A stretch of DNA of 64,000 bases from an uncultured Candidatus Melainabacteria bacterium (GCA_934754515.1 CAKVIG010000009.1:1-64000), one strand, 5' to 3'; shown: positions 24,866 through 33,727, numbered from the stretch's first letter. Notes: generated by a model from the letters alone, not told the origin. Numbers and translations are program-made.

Positions 24866-25486
24866 ATGACAACAGAAACTACTGATTATAAAAAGATTTT
24901 AAGCTACGTTCCTACTGTAATTGAATCATCTTCAAGAGGAGAAAAGTCTTTTGATATTTTTTCAAGATTACTTAGAGAAAGAATTATTTTCTTAGGAACA
25001 GAAATTGACGATGAAGTAGCAAACTCTGTTGTAGCACAGCTTCTACTTCTAGATAGCGAAAATCCTGAAAAAGATATTATGCTTTATATTAACTCTCCGG
25101 GTGGTGTTATTACTGCCGGTATGGCAATTTATGACACAATGAATTTAATTAAAGCTGATGTTCAAACAATTTGTTTAGGAGAAGCGGCTTCTATGGGTGC
25201 ATTCTTGTTATCAGCAGGTGCAAAAGGCAAGAGAATGGCACTTCCAAGCGCAAGAATTATGATTCACCAACCTTTAGGTGGTGCTAAAGGTCAAGCTACT
25301 GATATTGAACTTGAAGCTAAAGAAATTTTAAGAATGAAAGACATGTTAATTGGTATTATGGCTGAAAATTCAGGTCAACCGTTCGATAAAGTTAAAGAAG
25401 ACTGCGAACGTGACCACTACTTGTCAGCAGCAGAAGCTTGCGAGTACGGTTTGATTGATAAAGTTGTTACTTCTGCTAACAGCTAG
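24866..25486 (+). CDS. clpP: ATP-dependent Clp protease proteolytic subunit
   Basis: ClpP is the serine protease barrel that degrades proteins fed by ClpX or ClpA/C. The catalytic triad is visible as S109 (GEAASMGAF), H134 (IMIHQP) and D183 (ERDHYLSA). The 206-residue length is typical. SD AGGGAGAG. clpX is not adjacent; an MFS transporter follows 14 bp on. Confidence 0.97.
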   Translation: MTTETTDYKKILSYVPTVIESSSRGEKSFDIFSRLLRERIIFLGTEIDDEVANSVVAQLLLLDSENPEKDIMLYINSPGGVITAGMAIYDTMNLIKADVQTICLGEAASMGAFLLSAGAKGKRMALPSARIMIHQPLGGAKGQATDIELEAKEILRMKDMLIGIMAENSGQPFDKVKEDCERDHYLSAAEACEYGLIDKVVTSANS

Positions 25487-25500
25487 ACTGATTTTGGAGT

Positions 25501-26736
25501 ATGAAAAACAATAAGGGGATAATTTTTACACTAATTTCGCTCGGTGCGTTATTCTATTTCTTTGCAAATTTTCAAAGAATAGCAATTCCCGGTGCGGTTT
25601 TTGACTTGCTTCAACAGGAATTAGCAGTTAGTGCACCATACATTACGGCGTTTGGTGCGATTTTCATGTATTTGTATGCTGTAAACCAATTGATAATTGG
25701 CGTTTTAGTCGACCGATACGGCGGGTTACGTGTGATGTTGACCGGCGGTATTATTTTAGGAATTGGTGCATTATTGTTTCCCATTTCTACAAATTTACCG
25801 CTAATGTATTTTTCAAGAGTTCTTGTCGGTATTGGCGGAAGTTGTTTTTATTTAAGTTTAATAAGGGAACTTAGAGAATATTTTTCAGATAAAAATTTCG
25901 GTATAGCAATTTCAGTAATGCTTTGTATCGGATATTGCGGAGGAATTGCAGCAAACGCACCATTTGTATTTATGATGAAATACATGAACTGGCGTACAAT
26001 TCTTGTAATTCTTGCATTAATTATTTTAGCAGGTGTTTTATTATTTATAATTCTTTCACCTAAAGTTAAGTATCCTGAAATTAATCGTAACGTAAAATTG
26101 AGAACCTTACCGTTTCGATTAGTATTGCACAAAAAACATAACCGAAATTTGTTTAGTTTCGCATGCTGTAATTTTGGAATTTCTTATGCAATACAAGCTA
26201 TTATCGGTAAAAAATTTTTAGAAGACTTTTGTTGTATGCCAACCGCAAAAGCAGCAGTTGTTCTTTCTATAATGGCAGTAATTGCAGCAGCTTTCAATAT
26301 TATTAACGCATCAGTATGCAAAATGTGCCATAACCATAGAGTTGTATTCTTAAAAAACGCCTCAGTTATTACGTTTGTATCGCTGTTAACAATTTGCACA
26401 TGCTTAATTTTTAATATAAGAACACCGCTAATTGCAATTATATTTTGCGTTTTAGCAGGTAATGCAAGCTTAACATCATTGCTTGTTCCAGTTCTACACC
26501 TAACTAACCGTAAAATGGTTTCAGGAACAGCAGTTAGCATTATGAATTTTTGTTTCTTTACTATGGTTGGGCTTTTAGGAACTGCAATGGGATTTTTGTT
26601 AAACCTTTTTGCGCCTGAAAAAGTCGGTGATATATTGGTTTATTCAAATAAATCATACCTGGCTGTTTTTGGTTTATTTTTCTTGATAAGTGTTTTTGAA
26701 ATGTATAAAGCAATGAAGCTTTCAAATAAATATTAG
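25501..26736 (+). CDS. MFS transporter
   Basis: This major facilitator permease has 411 residues and about 12 membrane helices. The loop 2-3 signature is recognisable as GVLVDRYGGLRVML (about residues 68-81), with the typical GIGGSCFYLSLIREL in helix 4. The substrate cannot be inferred. It is 14 bp after clpP and directly followed by an ABC exporter, so these may be cotranscribed. Confidence 0.85.
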   Translation: MKNNKGIIFTLISLGALFYFFANFQRIAIPGAVFDLLQQELAVSAPYITAFGAIFMYLYAVNQLIIGVLVDRYGGLRVMLTGGIILGIGALLFPISTNLPLMYFSRVLVGIGGSCFYLSLIRELREYFSDKNFGIAISVMLCIGYCGGIAANAPFVFMMKYMNWRTILVILALIILAGVLLFIILSPKVKYPEINRNVKLRTLPFRLVLHKKHNRNLFSFACCNFGISYAIQAIIGKKFLEDFCCMPTAKAAVVLSIMAVIAAAFNIINASVCKMCHNHRVVFLKNASVITFVSLLTICTCLIFNIRTPLIAIIFCVLAGNASLTSLLVPVLHLTNRKMVSGTAVSIMNFCFFTMVGLLGTAMGFLLNLFAPEKVGDILVYSNKSYLAVFGLFFLISVFEMYKAMKLSNKY

Positions 26737-26743
26737 GGTGGAA

Positions 26744-28480
26744 ATGATAAGAGAGTATTGTAAAAAGTTTTTTTATTATTTTAACAACAACAAAAAAGCA
26801 TTTTTAAAATATTCCGCGTTATCATTTGTTGTTGCGATTTTGGAACTTTTTGGAGTTGCGCTTACTTATCCGTTTGTTTTAAAATTACTTTCTAATAAAC
26901 CTGTTGACATTTGGCACTCACCAATTTTTATAGGACTTTGCATTGTATTTTTATTCTTGTTGAAAAATGCATTTATGATTTTTTATTCATATTTGCAGGC
27001 TAAATTTACAAAAGAAGTCGAAAAAGAAGCCAATCTTAAGTTTATAAATTATTTTTTGGGTTCAACTTATCAAGAAACATCAAAAATTTCATTAGCAGAA
27101 AAAGGAAATATTTTGGGATTTCTGATTCCAAATACAATAAACAATTTTATTTTAAGATTATTGAATTTGATTGTTAACTTTTTTATTTTTGCACTTATTT
27201 CAGCTTTACTAATAATAAAATTTCCAATTGCAATGGCAATTACATTCGTTTTTGCATTTATGTTGATTTTTGTACAAAACAAATGCTTCAAACCGTTCTT
27301 AAAAGAAATTGCACAAAAATCAAGTGAAGCTTCTACTATTTATAACCAAAGAAGCAATGAAGTTTTATTAAACATTAAAAGCGTTAAAGTTTCTCATAAT
27401 GAAAAATTCTTTTTTGATAACTATAAAAATGCAATAACCGACTTTTACAAAATTTGCGCAAAAACTTCATTTATCAACACAATACCGCCTTACGTTACTG
27501 AACCTTTTGTAATTTTATTGCTTTTTGTTTTGTTATCGGTAATTTCTTTTCAAAATTACACAGAGCCAAACAAATTAATTGCGTCTTTTGCGATTATTGT
27601 TTCAGCTATTTTTAGATTGGCACCTACTATTGCTAGAATTCAGGTGAACTTAAACGGAATCAATTCTGCGTTAGTGAATGTCAAACAGTTGCTGGATTGG
27701 TGCGAAAAACTTCATTTGGACAACAGAAATGATGTTAAAGCTACTGAATTTGCAAGTTTTAACAATAATATTGAGTTGAAAAATATAGAATTTTGTTATG
27801 ATACAAACAAACCAGTTTTAAAAAATATAAATCTTGAAATTATAAAAGGCGAATTTATTGGAATTGCAGGCTTGTCAGGAGCCGGAAAAACAACGTTTGT
27901 TGATATTATTGCGGGATTATTGACTCCAAACAAAGGTGAAATTCTAATTGATGGAAAATTTCAAACTTTACCTCTAAAAATCGGCTATATTCCACAAGAG
28001 ATTTCAATTATTAATGCAACCATACGAGAAAATGTAGCATTTGGCTCCGACGAAATTGACGATGCTAAAATTATTGATGCGCTAAAAAAAGCACAGCTTT
28101 ATGATTTTATAATGCAAAATTATTCAGATGGAATTTACGCAAATCCTTTTGTAGACTCTACCGGATTTTCACAAGGTCAAAAACAGCGTTTGGCAATTGC
28201 AAGAGCTTTGTATTCAAATCCTGACATATTGATTTTGGATGAAGCAACTTCTTCATTGGATTTAAAAACCGAAGATGAATTATGCTCTGTTCTTTTGAGT
28301 TTACGTGGTAAAAAAACAATTTTAGCAATTGCACACAGGCTTTCAACCATTAAATCCGCGGATAGAATTGTATTTATGAAAAACTCCGAGATAGCTGATA
28401 TCTCAGAGTTTAACGATTTAATTAATAAAAATAATGATTTTAAAGAGCTTGTAAATTTAGCAACATTTAAAGAACTCTAA
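26744..28480 (+). CDS. ABC exporter, fused permease and ATPase
   Basis: This half-transporter of the MsbA/lipid-or-peptide exporter type has about six membrane helices in residues 1-310, then an ATPase domain. The domain has Walker A GLSGAGKTTF, Q-loop IPQEISI, signature FSQGQKQRLAIARAL, Walker B ILILDEATSSLD and the H-loop AHRLSTI. The ABC signature is FSQGQ rather than LSGGQ. The start is taken at ATG 26744 after AGGGTGG; a GTG two codons earlier is possible. It lies 7 bp after the MFS gene. The last 14 bases overlap a convergent 50-residue gene. Confidence 0.88.
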   Translation: MIREYCKKFFYYFNNNKKAFLKYSALSFVVAILELFGVALTYPFVLKLLSNKPVDIWHSPIFIGLCIVFLFLLKNAFMIFYSYLQAKFTKEVEKEANLKFINYFLGSTYQETSKISLAEKGNILGFLIPNTINNFILRLLNLIVNFFIFALISALLIIKFPIAMAITFVFAFMLIFVQNKCFKPFLKEIAQKSSEASTIYNQRSNEVLLNIKSVKVSHNEKFFFDNYKNAITDFYKICAKTSFINTIPPYVTEPFVILLLFVLLSVISFQNYTEPNKLIASFAIIVSAIFRLAPTIARIQVNLNGINSALVNVKQLLDWCEKLHLDNRNDVKATEFASFNNNIELKNIEFCYDTNKPVLKNINLEIIKGEFIGIAGLSGAGKTTFVDIIAGLLTPNKGEILIDGKFQTLPLKIGYIPQEISIINATIRENVAFGSDEIDDAKIIDALKKAQLYDFIMQNYSDGIYANPFVDSTGFSQGQKQRLAIARALYSNPDILILDEATSSLDLKTEDELCSVLLSLRGKKTILAIAHRLSTIKSADRIVFMKNSEIADISEFNDLINKNNDFKELVNLATFKEL

Positions 28481-28619
28481 CTTTGTCCATTAATCTTGTA
28501 ACTTTTTCTCTAAAAACAGGGTCTATCGGAGATGTTGCGTATTCTCCGTCACGACTGGCTTCTTCGCGTTCTAAAATACTTTTTTCTAGCAAAGCCAATT
28601 TTCTAATTGCAATATTCAT
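28467..28619 (-). CDS. Small hypothetical protein of 50 residues
   Basis: A short frame opens at ATG 28619 behind a perfect AGGAGG spaced 5 bases. It encodes 50 charged, helical residues (starts MNIAIRKLALLEKSILER, ends KVTRLMDKVRVL) with no membrane segment or signal peptide. About 45 bp upstream is the same TATATATATAAAGT motif (plus-strand reading) found before two other hypothetical genes. The SD and this promoter-like motif make it a credible gene. Its 3' end overlaps the ABC exporter by 14 bases. Confidence 0.6.
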   Translation of the reverse strand: MNIAIRKLALLEKSILEREEASRDGEYATSPIDPVFREKVTRLMDKVRVL

Positions 28620-28662
28620 AATTGCCTCCTAAATCTTACTTCCTTAACCTTATTTTGTCTTA

Positions 28663-28677
28663 CATATATATAAAGTC
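28663..28677 (-). promoter_or_regulatory. Shared promoter-like motif GACTTTATATATATG
   Basis: On the minus strand GACTTTATATATATG lies 44-58 bp before the ATG of the 50-residue gene. It matches motifs at 17179-17193 and 39138-39154. Confidence 0.4.
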
Positions 28678-28796
28678 AAAAAGTTTAAGAAAATTGACTT
28701 TTTGAAGAAGTTTATTAAGAAATATTACCAAGATTTTTATTGATACGGTGGGGAATAGCCTACCCTAAGTTTTTCAAATTTCCCTAACGGGAAAAC

Positions 28797-28945
28797 ACCT
28801 CACCCTAGCCCTGTCTTGGATTATTCGGGCAAGCATAACATTACAATAACAACAAATCCTTACGGATTTTTATTGTTATTTTCATGTTATTTGCTCTTAC
28901 GGGCTTACGCCCTACCGAAAATCCGCTCTCCTGTAAGGCGAGGGA
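28797..28945. repeat. R1 palindromic repeat split by an inserted element
   Basis: The arms ACCTCACCCTAGCCCT (28797-28812) and CTCTCCTGTAAGGCGAGGGAA (28926-28946) join to form the R1 sequence seen intact on the other strand at about 23001-23034. The 113 bp between them are the M1 element. Confidence 0.75.
28813..28925 (+). mobile_element. M1 fold-back (MITE-like) element, copy B
   Basis: It runs GTCTTGGATTATTCGGGC ... GCCCTACCGAAAATCCG with a self-complementary interior (AACAACAAATCC TTAC GGATTTTTATTGTT). It matches copy A (277-407, opposite strand) along most of its length and is inserted at the equivalent position of an R1 palindrome, after CCCT. It contains no ORF. Confidence 0.65.
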
Positions 28946-28982
28946 ATAACCAAGACTAGCTTATTAAAATAATCGAACGACA

Positions 28983-29156
28983 TTCGCGCCGCGAACGTGC
29001 AGCGATTAGCTGCGATAGTGAGTGTTAGAGTGCAAGCTCAGCTTGCAACATCCATTTTATCAACGCTCGTAAGAGCGTAAAAAACGATAGCGTATTTTCT
29101 CTTTCTTTTCGTTCTTTTCTTTCTCTTTTATTCGTAACAAAAGAGAAAGAAAAGAA
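28983..29156. repeat. Cluster of five perfect palindromes
   Basis: No gene is seen here. In order: TTCGCG-C-CGCGAA (28983-28995), GCAGC-GATTA-GCTGC (28999-29013), TGCAAGCT-C-AGCTTGCA (29031-29047), ACGCTC-GTAA-GAGCGT (29063-29078) and an 18-bp perfect inverted repeat of a TTCTTTTCTTTC type (arms 29112-29129 and 29139-29156, 9-nt loop). Confidence 0.7.
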
Positions 29157-29210
29157 TATAAAAAAAACATCTATCCTCTTTTTTTCTTAGTAAAAAGAAG
29201 ATAGAACAAA

Positions 29211-29594
29211 CTACCAATTAACTTTTTCAATAAGTTCAATTTCATATCCGTCAGGATCATTGATAAAAGCAATTTTAGAACCTTTGCCGTTTAAATCAAA
29301 TGGCGGATAGAGATAAGAATAACCCAATTTGTTAATTTTATCAGTAAATTCTTCTAAAGAATCAACTGAGAACGCAAAATGACCGAAACCGCTGCCTAAT
29401 TCATAACCGCCTTCAGGGGTTTCGTCGTTATATGTCAATTCGATTTGGCATGTATTTTCTTCGTCTGTTAGAAAATACAACCAACAATCTTCTAATCTTT
29501 TTTTGTGGTCAAGTTTCATATTAAGTACGTCTATATAAAATGCTAAAGATTTTTCAATATCTTTAACTCTAACCATTGTGTGTAGAAATTTCAT
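29211..29594 (-). CDS. gloA: Lactoylglutathione lyase-like (glyoxalase I, VOC family)
   Basis: Glyoxalase I isomerises the methylglyoxal-thiol adduct. The 127-residue protein matches GloA: FLHTMVRVKDIEKSLAFY, CQIELTYN, GFGHFAFSVD and DPDGYEIELIE. The four metal ligands (His, Glu, His, Glu) lie in those motifs. It is preceded by a strong SD (GGAGG). It is monocistronic, with repeats on both sides. Other VOC enzymes share the fold, but ligand and motif agreement favours GloA. Confidence 0.88.
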   Translation of the reverse strand: MKFLHTMVRVKDIEKSLAFYIDVLNMKLDHKKRLEDCWLYFLTDEENTCQIELTYNDETPEGGYELGSGFGHFAFSVDSLEEFTDKINKLGYSYLYPPFDLNGKGSKIAFINDPDGYEIELIEKVNW

Positions 29595-29616
29595 TTTTTC
29601 CTCCTCTCAATTTTTT

Positions 29617-29752
29617 ACCTCCATGATTAGGGAGGTCGCAGCTGTTGGCGAAGCTCTGCTGAGTCTTACGGATGCGGGTGGTTTTTATTCAATTGAAAAT
29701 TAAACCTTCTAATTAATACCCATCCCAACCTTCCCTAATAAGGGAAGGAGGT
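29617..29752. repeat. R2 and R3 repeats between gloA and ybgC
   Basis: An R2 unit is at about 29617-29684 (inverted relative to the copies at 33657, 57441 and 58523). An inverted R3 unit (ATACCCATCCCAACCTTCCC, TAATAAGGGAAGG) follows at about 29713-29750. Confidence 0.7.
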
Positions 29753-29802
29753 GCGCAAATCTGTTTTCCCCTAAACATTTGTAGAAGTGATTGAATTTTA
29801 AA

Positions 29803-29837
29803 TGTACAAACAAATTATATCATGATAGAATTGTTGT
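29803..29837 (+). promoter_or_regulatory. Leaderless-type promoter of ybgC
   Basis: -35 TGTACA (29803-29808), 17-bp spacer, -10 TAGAAT (29826-29831), then six bases and the ATG. There is no SD sequence. The predicted start of transcription falls on the start codon. Confidence 0.5.
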
Positions 29838-30236
29838 ATGAAAAATATTTTAGAAGAAAAAGTTTATTACGCAGACACCGACGCTTATGGTGTTGTTTGG
29901 CACGGTACTTACCTTAGATGGATGGAAAAAGGCAGAGTTGAATTGTGCGAGGATGCTGGTTTGAATCTTATTGATTTAGAAAAACAAGATATTGCAATGC
30001 CTGTAACAAATATGAATGTTCGCTACAAAGCTTCTGCTCGTTTGAATGACATTGTAGTTGTAGAAACTTCTATCAAAGAAATGTCACCTATTAGAGTAAC
30101 ATTTGAACAAACAATACGTAACAAGGCTGATAACAAATTGTTTATTAAAGCTGAATTTGAAGTAGTTGCAATCCACAATGACGGCTCAATTTACAGAAAA
30201 TTACCGGAAGCAATTACAAACGCTTTTAAAGAATGA
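29838..30236 (+). CDS. ybgC: YbgC-type acyl-CoA thioesterase
   Basis: This hotdog-fold 4HBT thioesterase hydrolyses short acyl-CoA thioesters. The catalytic Asp is in YYADTDAYGVVWHGTYLRWME (first motif, about residues 9-29), and the later VRYKASARLND motif fits. The 132-residue length is typical. In many bacteria ybgC heads the tol-pal cluster, but here it stands alone. The mRNA is probably leaderless. Confidence 0.9.
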   Translation: MKNILEEKVYYADTDAYGVVWHGTYLRWMEKGRVELCEDAGLNLIDLEKQDIAMPVTNMNVRYKASARLNDIVVVETSIKEMSPIRVTFEQTIRNKADNKLFIKAEFEVVAIHNDGSIYRKLPEAITNAFKE

Positions 30237-30244
30237 GTAGTTAC

Positions 30245-32266
30245 TTAATCTTGGTTTTCAATTATTTCTTTGGCGATTTCAAAAGTTTTAGGAAACAATT
30301 TTGCAATTGTGACTTCGCTTTTGGCGTGTCCTGTTGTTAACAAGCAGTATGCTTCTGCCATAAACTCGTAAACATTTCGCGCACAATAAAATTGATTTGA
30401 TTCAGGATCGACATAGTTTTCGTATTTTTCTCTAGCAATAGCTTTGTTTTCCAAATTCTCAAAATATTTAGCACTTTGGGGAACATTGTCATCAATCTCT
30501 TTGAGTTTTTTATAATATGCTTCCAGTTCTTGCTTAAATGTATTTTCAAAAGCTTCATTTTTTGCTTTTGTGTGGTTGTAAATAATATGACCTGTTTCGT
30601 GTGAAATTCTTCTATGCAAAGTTTCAATATCAGAAACATCAGGATCTATATAAATAGCATTTTCTTCTGCGATATATTCTCCATCACCGCCTGTTTCAGG
30701 TGCTTTTAATATAATTTTAATACCATTTTTTGCAATATCAAAAAGAGCTTTTGGGTTAGATTTTGATAAAAATTTAATTGCATCAGAATCTAAATTACTT
30801 GTATCAATAGAAAATTTTTGTTCGTTACATTTTACGAAAATTTTATTGTTTTCAATTGCGACTGTATATTTATTTTTCCCAATTTTTTGTTCATATTTTA
30901 AATCAGATATATTTTTTACAACTCCTTGTTTATATAATTTTGATGCAAATGGTGTTGTTTGAACATCAAAATTTTCGAAAGCAGATTCTTCTTTTGATTT
31001 TATATTTTTCATTTCTTCTGTTGTCTTTATTATATTTCCATTTTTGTCATAGATAACTTCTTTGAAATCACTTGCATAATTTCTTGATGCAAGTGTATTA
31101 TATTTTATTGAGTAATTGTCATCATCATTCTTTGTTACAGTAAAATCATAAGTCCTGCTCATTCCTTTTTTGTTTAAACCCTCGATTTCTGTGTTTAAAC
31201 TATTCGGCAATTTTTCATCTTTGATAAACTCAATTTTTACCTCATTACATTCTACTTTTAATGTATAATCAGCTCCAAAAATAAGTTCTTTTTGGGATAA
31301 ATATAATAATTCTTGTTTTGTTTTTTCTGACATTTTAATAATACCATTATTTGTAGGACTTATATCTGCAAATTTGCCCATATTCAGTGTGATATTAAAT
31401 TTTGTTTCATTTGGTAGCCCTTTGTTTACTTTTAGTTTGGTAGAACCATCTTCTAGATATTCTAATGCTGTTTTCCCATATAAACATTCTTCAGAACCGT
31501 TTTTATACCGAATTTTTGAAATACCATTTTTAAATTTTGTGATACTTTCAGTTGGTTCTTTTTCGTTATAGTATATTTTGGAATATTCACTTTTACCGTA
31601 TAATTCGTCATCTATTTCTTCCGTATACGATGTTTCAACCTCTAAATTTCCATTTTTATCAAACTGACAAACCTGAACGGAATTATCTTCACTCTTGTTA
31701 TTTGTTATTTGATAATAAGTTTCACCTTTATTATTTTTTATTGCTTCAACTTTAGCGTTTTTATCAGCATATTTAGATATCTTTTTCAGAATATCTTCCG
31801 ATATATCTTTGACACTATTATCATTTTTCAAACTATTAATAGTCATTTCTTGTTTTTTTTTATCGGTATTTTTTTTATATTCTTCTGACATTTTTGCAAT
31901 ATCGTCTAATGCTTGTTTAAAATCAGATTCTTCAATATTAATTCCAAGTTTTTCTCTAAGCTTGTCAATATTAAATGTCCACTCTTCTCCATTATATATA
32001 TCTTCCGGTTTATCAAAAAATCTTGTTAAAAGGTAGCTTTTTACACGATTACTACCGGAATCTAATATAGAAAAATTAATCTCATTATCAGTTTTATAAT
32101 CAGCATTATCAAATATTGAAAATAGCTTTTCCATTAATACTTCTTTTTTAGTCCCCTTGTAATTTTTCATATACTCTTCTTTGGTAATGGAAAAATTATC
32201 ATCGGCATGACCTACATTTTGAACAATTTTTCTTATTGTATTATACAAACTATAATTTTCTGACAT
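30245..32266 (-). CDS. Lethal-factor-like (M34/ATLF) zinc metalloprotease, putative
   Basis: This 673-residue protein has no close identity that I can name overall. Its C-terminal 120 residues carry HETGH (556-560) and later YEFMAEAYCLLTTGHA (about 633-648) followed by PKTFEIAKEII. The same order, HExGH then EFxAEAxxL...HA...PKTF, marks the catalytic domain of anthrax lethal factor (M34/ATLF), where the two His and the first Glu of EFFAEA bind zinc. The N-terminal 430 residues are charged, with repeated FDKNGNLE/YDKNGNII-type strands. There is no signal peptide or membrane segment. SD AAGGAG. It lies alone between ybgC (convergent) and rluB (divergent). Confidence 0.7.
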   Translation of the reverse strand: MSENYSLYNTIRKIVQNVGHADDNFSITKEEYMKNYKGTKKEVLMEKLFSIFDNADYKTDNEINFSILDSGSNRVKSYLLTRFFDKPEDIYNGEEWTFNIDKLREKLGINIEESDFKQALDDIAKMSEEYKKNTDKKKQEMTINSLKNDNSVKDISEDILKKISKYADKNAKVEAIKNNKGETYYQITNNKSEDNSVQVCQFDKNGNLEVETSYTEEIDDELYGKSEYSKIYYNEKEPTESITKFKNGISKIRYKNGSEECLYGKTALEYLEDGSTKLKVNKGLPNETKFNITLNMGKFADISPTNNGIIKMSEKTKQELLYLSQKELIFGADYTLKVECNEVKIEFIKDEKLPNSLNTEIEGLNKKGMSRTYDFTVTKNDDDNYSIKYNTLASRNYASDFKEVIYDKNGNIIKTTEEMKNIKSKEESAFENFDVQTTPFASKLYKQGVVKNISDLKYEQKIGKNKYTVAIENNKIFVKCNEQKFSIDTSNLDSDAIKFLSKSNPKALFDIAKNGIKIILKAPETGGDGEYIAEENAIYIDPDVSDIETLHRRISHETGHIIYNHTKAKNEAFENTFKQELEAYYKKLKEIDDNVPQSAKYFENLENKAIAREKYENYVDPESNQFYCARNVYEFMAEAYCLLTTGHAKSEVTIAKLFPKTFEIAKEIIENQD

Positions 32267-32357
32267 TATTACTCCTTAATCTTACTTCATGTATATCGGT
32301 ATAATTTCTGAAAACTTTAATAATTTTTCTATAATTTAATAAAAATTTACATTAGAC

Positions 32358-32392
32358 TGTTAAATATCAATCTTTTAACATACAATATAATT
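32358..32392 (+). promoter_or_regulatory. Leaderless-type promoter of rluB
   Basis: -10 TACAAT (32381-32386) ends six bases before the ATG; a weak -35 TGTTAA (32358-32363) is 17 bp upstream. No SD sequence is present. Confidence 0.4.
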
Positions 32393-33154
32393 ATGCCTAG
32401 ATTAAACAAATATATCGCATCAACCGGTTTTTGTTCAAGAAGAAAAGCCGACGAGTTAATTCTTGAAGGTCGTGTTAGGGTAAACGATAGACCAATAGAA
32501 GAACTCGGGTTTTATGTTCGAGAAAAAGACCGTGTTTATATAGATAACAAGCTTGTGAAACCGCAAAAATTAGAGTATTACAAGTTTTATAAGCCTGCTG
32601 GTTATATTACGACATCAGAAGACGAAAAAGGTCGAAAAACAATATACGATGTAATTCCACCTGAATTAAAACATTTAAAACCTGTCGGCAGATTGGATAA
32701 AGAGTCAACAGGACTTATAATTTTGACGAATGATGGTGAATTTATTAACGAAATGACCCATCCGTCAATAAAAGTACCTAAAGTTTATATTGTTTCTATA
32801 AATGGTAAGTTTACAACAGAAGACGCCGAAAAAATGTTTAACGGAATTGAAATTGAAACAGATTCGGGCGAAAAGAAAATCGCTTACGCTGAAACCTTGC
32901 CGATTGAATTAAAAAACAAATCATCAATGATTCAAGTTGTTTTGTATCAGGGAATTAATCGTCAAATTCGTAAAATGTTTGCGAAATTGGGCTACGAAGT
33001 TGAAAGTTTAAAAAGAATTCAACACGCAACTTTGACAATTGAAGGCTTAAAAAAGGGACAAGTTAAACCGATTAAGCCAAAGCAAGTTAAAGAATTAAAA
33101 ACATATATTGCCAAAATTAAGAGGGAATATGCTAAAAATAGCAATAACGGGTAA
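32393..33154 (+). CDS. rluB: 23S rRNA pseudouridine synthase (RsuA/RluB family)
   Basis: It converts a specific uridine of rRNA to pseudouridine. An N-terminal S4 RNA-binding domain is present (MPRLNKYIASTGFCSRRKADELI). The catalytic domain follows, with the active Asp in GRLDKESTGLIILTNDGE (about residue 103) and the late GINRQIRKMF motif. The 253-residue length suits RluB or RsuA; RluB is favoured in this type of genome but not proven. Its 3' end overlaps coaE by 26 bases. Confidence 0.9.
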   Translation: MPRLNKYIASTGFCSRRKADELILEGRVRVNDRPIEELGFYVREKDRVYIDNKLVKPQKLEYYKFYKPAGYITTSEDEKGRKTIYDVIPPELKHLKPVGRLDKESTGLIILTNDGEFINEMTHPSIKVPKVYIVSINGKFTTEDAEKMFNGIEIETDSGEKKIAYAETLPIELKNKSSMIQVVLYQGINRQIRKMFAKLGYEVESLKRIQHATLTIEGLKKGQVKPIKPKQVKELKTYIAKIKREYAKNSNNG

Positions 33155-33650
33155 TATAGCATCAGGTAAATCTGAAGTTGAAAAAATTATCGCTCTATAT
33201 TTTCCGGTTTTTGATGCCGATAAAATTGCTCACAAATTTTTAGGAAATGTAGATAGACGTGCTTTAGGTGAAAAAATTTTTTCAGATCCAGTTGCAAGAA
33301 AAAAGCTTGAAGATTACATTCATCCGAAAGTTAAAGATGAAATATTGAAAATTTTTAGTGTAAGCCAAGATAAATGCGTTTTTGTTTCAATTCCGCTCTT
33401 ATTTGAAACAGGTTTTGATAAATTATTTGATAAAATAATTTTTGTGCAATGTGATGATAAGCTTAGACTTGAGCGATTGATGAAACGTAATAATTTTACG
33501 GAAGAACAGGCGTTAAAGCGTATGAATGCGCAGATGCCTCAAGATGAAAAAATAAATAAATCAGATTTTGTAATTCATAATAATTTAACAAAAGAAGAAT
33601 TGGCTGAACAAGTGAATGAGCTTTTAAAGAAATTTTTGAAAAATCTATAA
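33129..33650 (+). CDS. coaE: Dephospho-CoA kinase
   Basis: CoaE performs the last step of coenzyme A synthesis. The start is set at ATG 33129, behind GAGGGA, giving MLKIAITGNIASGKSEVEKI with the P-loop at residues 8-15. FDADKIAHKFL and FVSIPLLFETGFD are family motifs. The resulting 173 residues are slightly short of the common 195-205. It overlaps rluB and is likely coupled to it. Confidence 0.92.
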   Translation: MLKIAITGNIASGKSEVEKIIALYFPVFDADKIAHKFLGNVDRRALGEKIFSDPVARKKLEDYIHPKVKDEILKIFSVSQDKCVFVSIPLLFETGFDKLFDKIIFVQCDDKLRLERLMKRNNFTEEQALKRMNAQMPQDEKINKSDFVIHNNLTKEELAEQVNELLKKFLKNL

Positions 33651-33656
33651 CAGACC

Positions 33657-33727
33657 AAAACCCACCCGCATCTGTAAGGCTCAACAAGGTTTCGCCAACA
33701 GCTGCGACCTCCCTATCCTTGGAGGTT
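33657..33727. repeat. R2 repeat between coaE and the GH13 gene
   Basis: ACCCACCCGCATCTGTAAGG, then GCGACCTCCC and GGAGGTT. It ends about 10 bp from the stop codon of the leftward GH13 gene. Similar copies end next to the stops of flhB, kdsA and the activase gene. Confidence 0.75.

Noticed and set aside
24866..28480. Horizontally acquired transporter cassette after clpP
   Set aside because: No composition change, integrase, tRNA site or repeats bound the MFS and ABC genes; they look like ordinary operon members.
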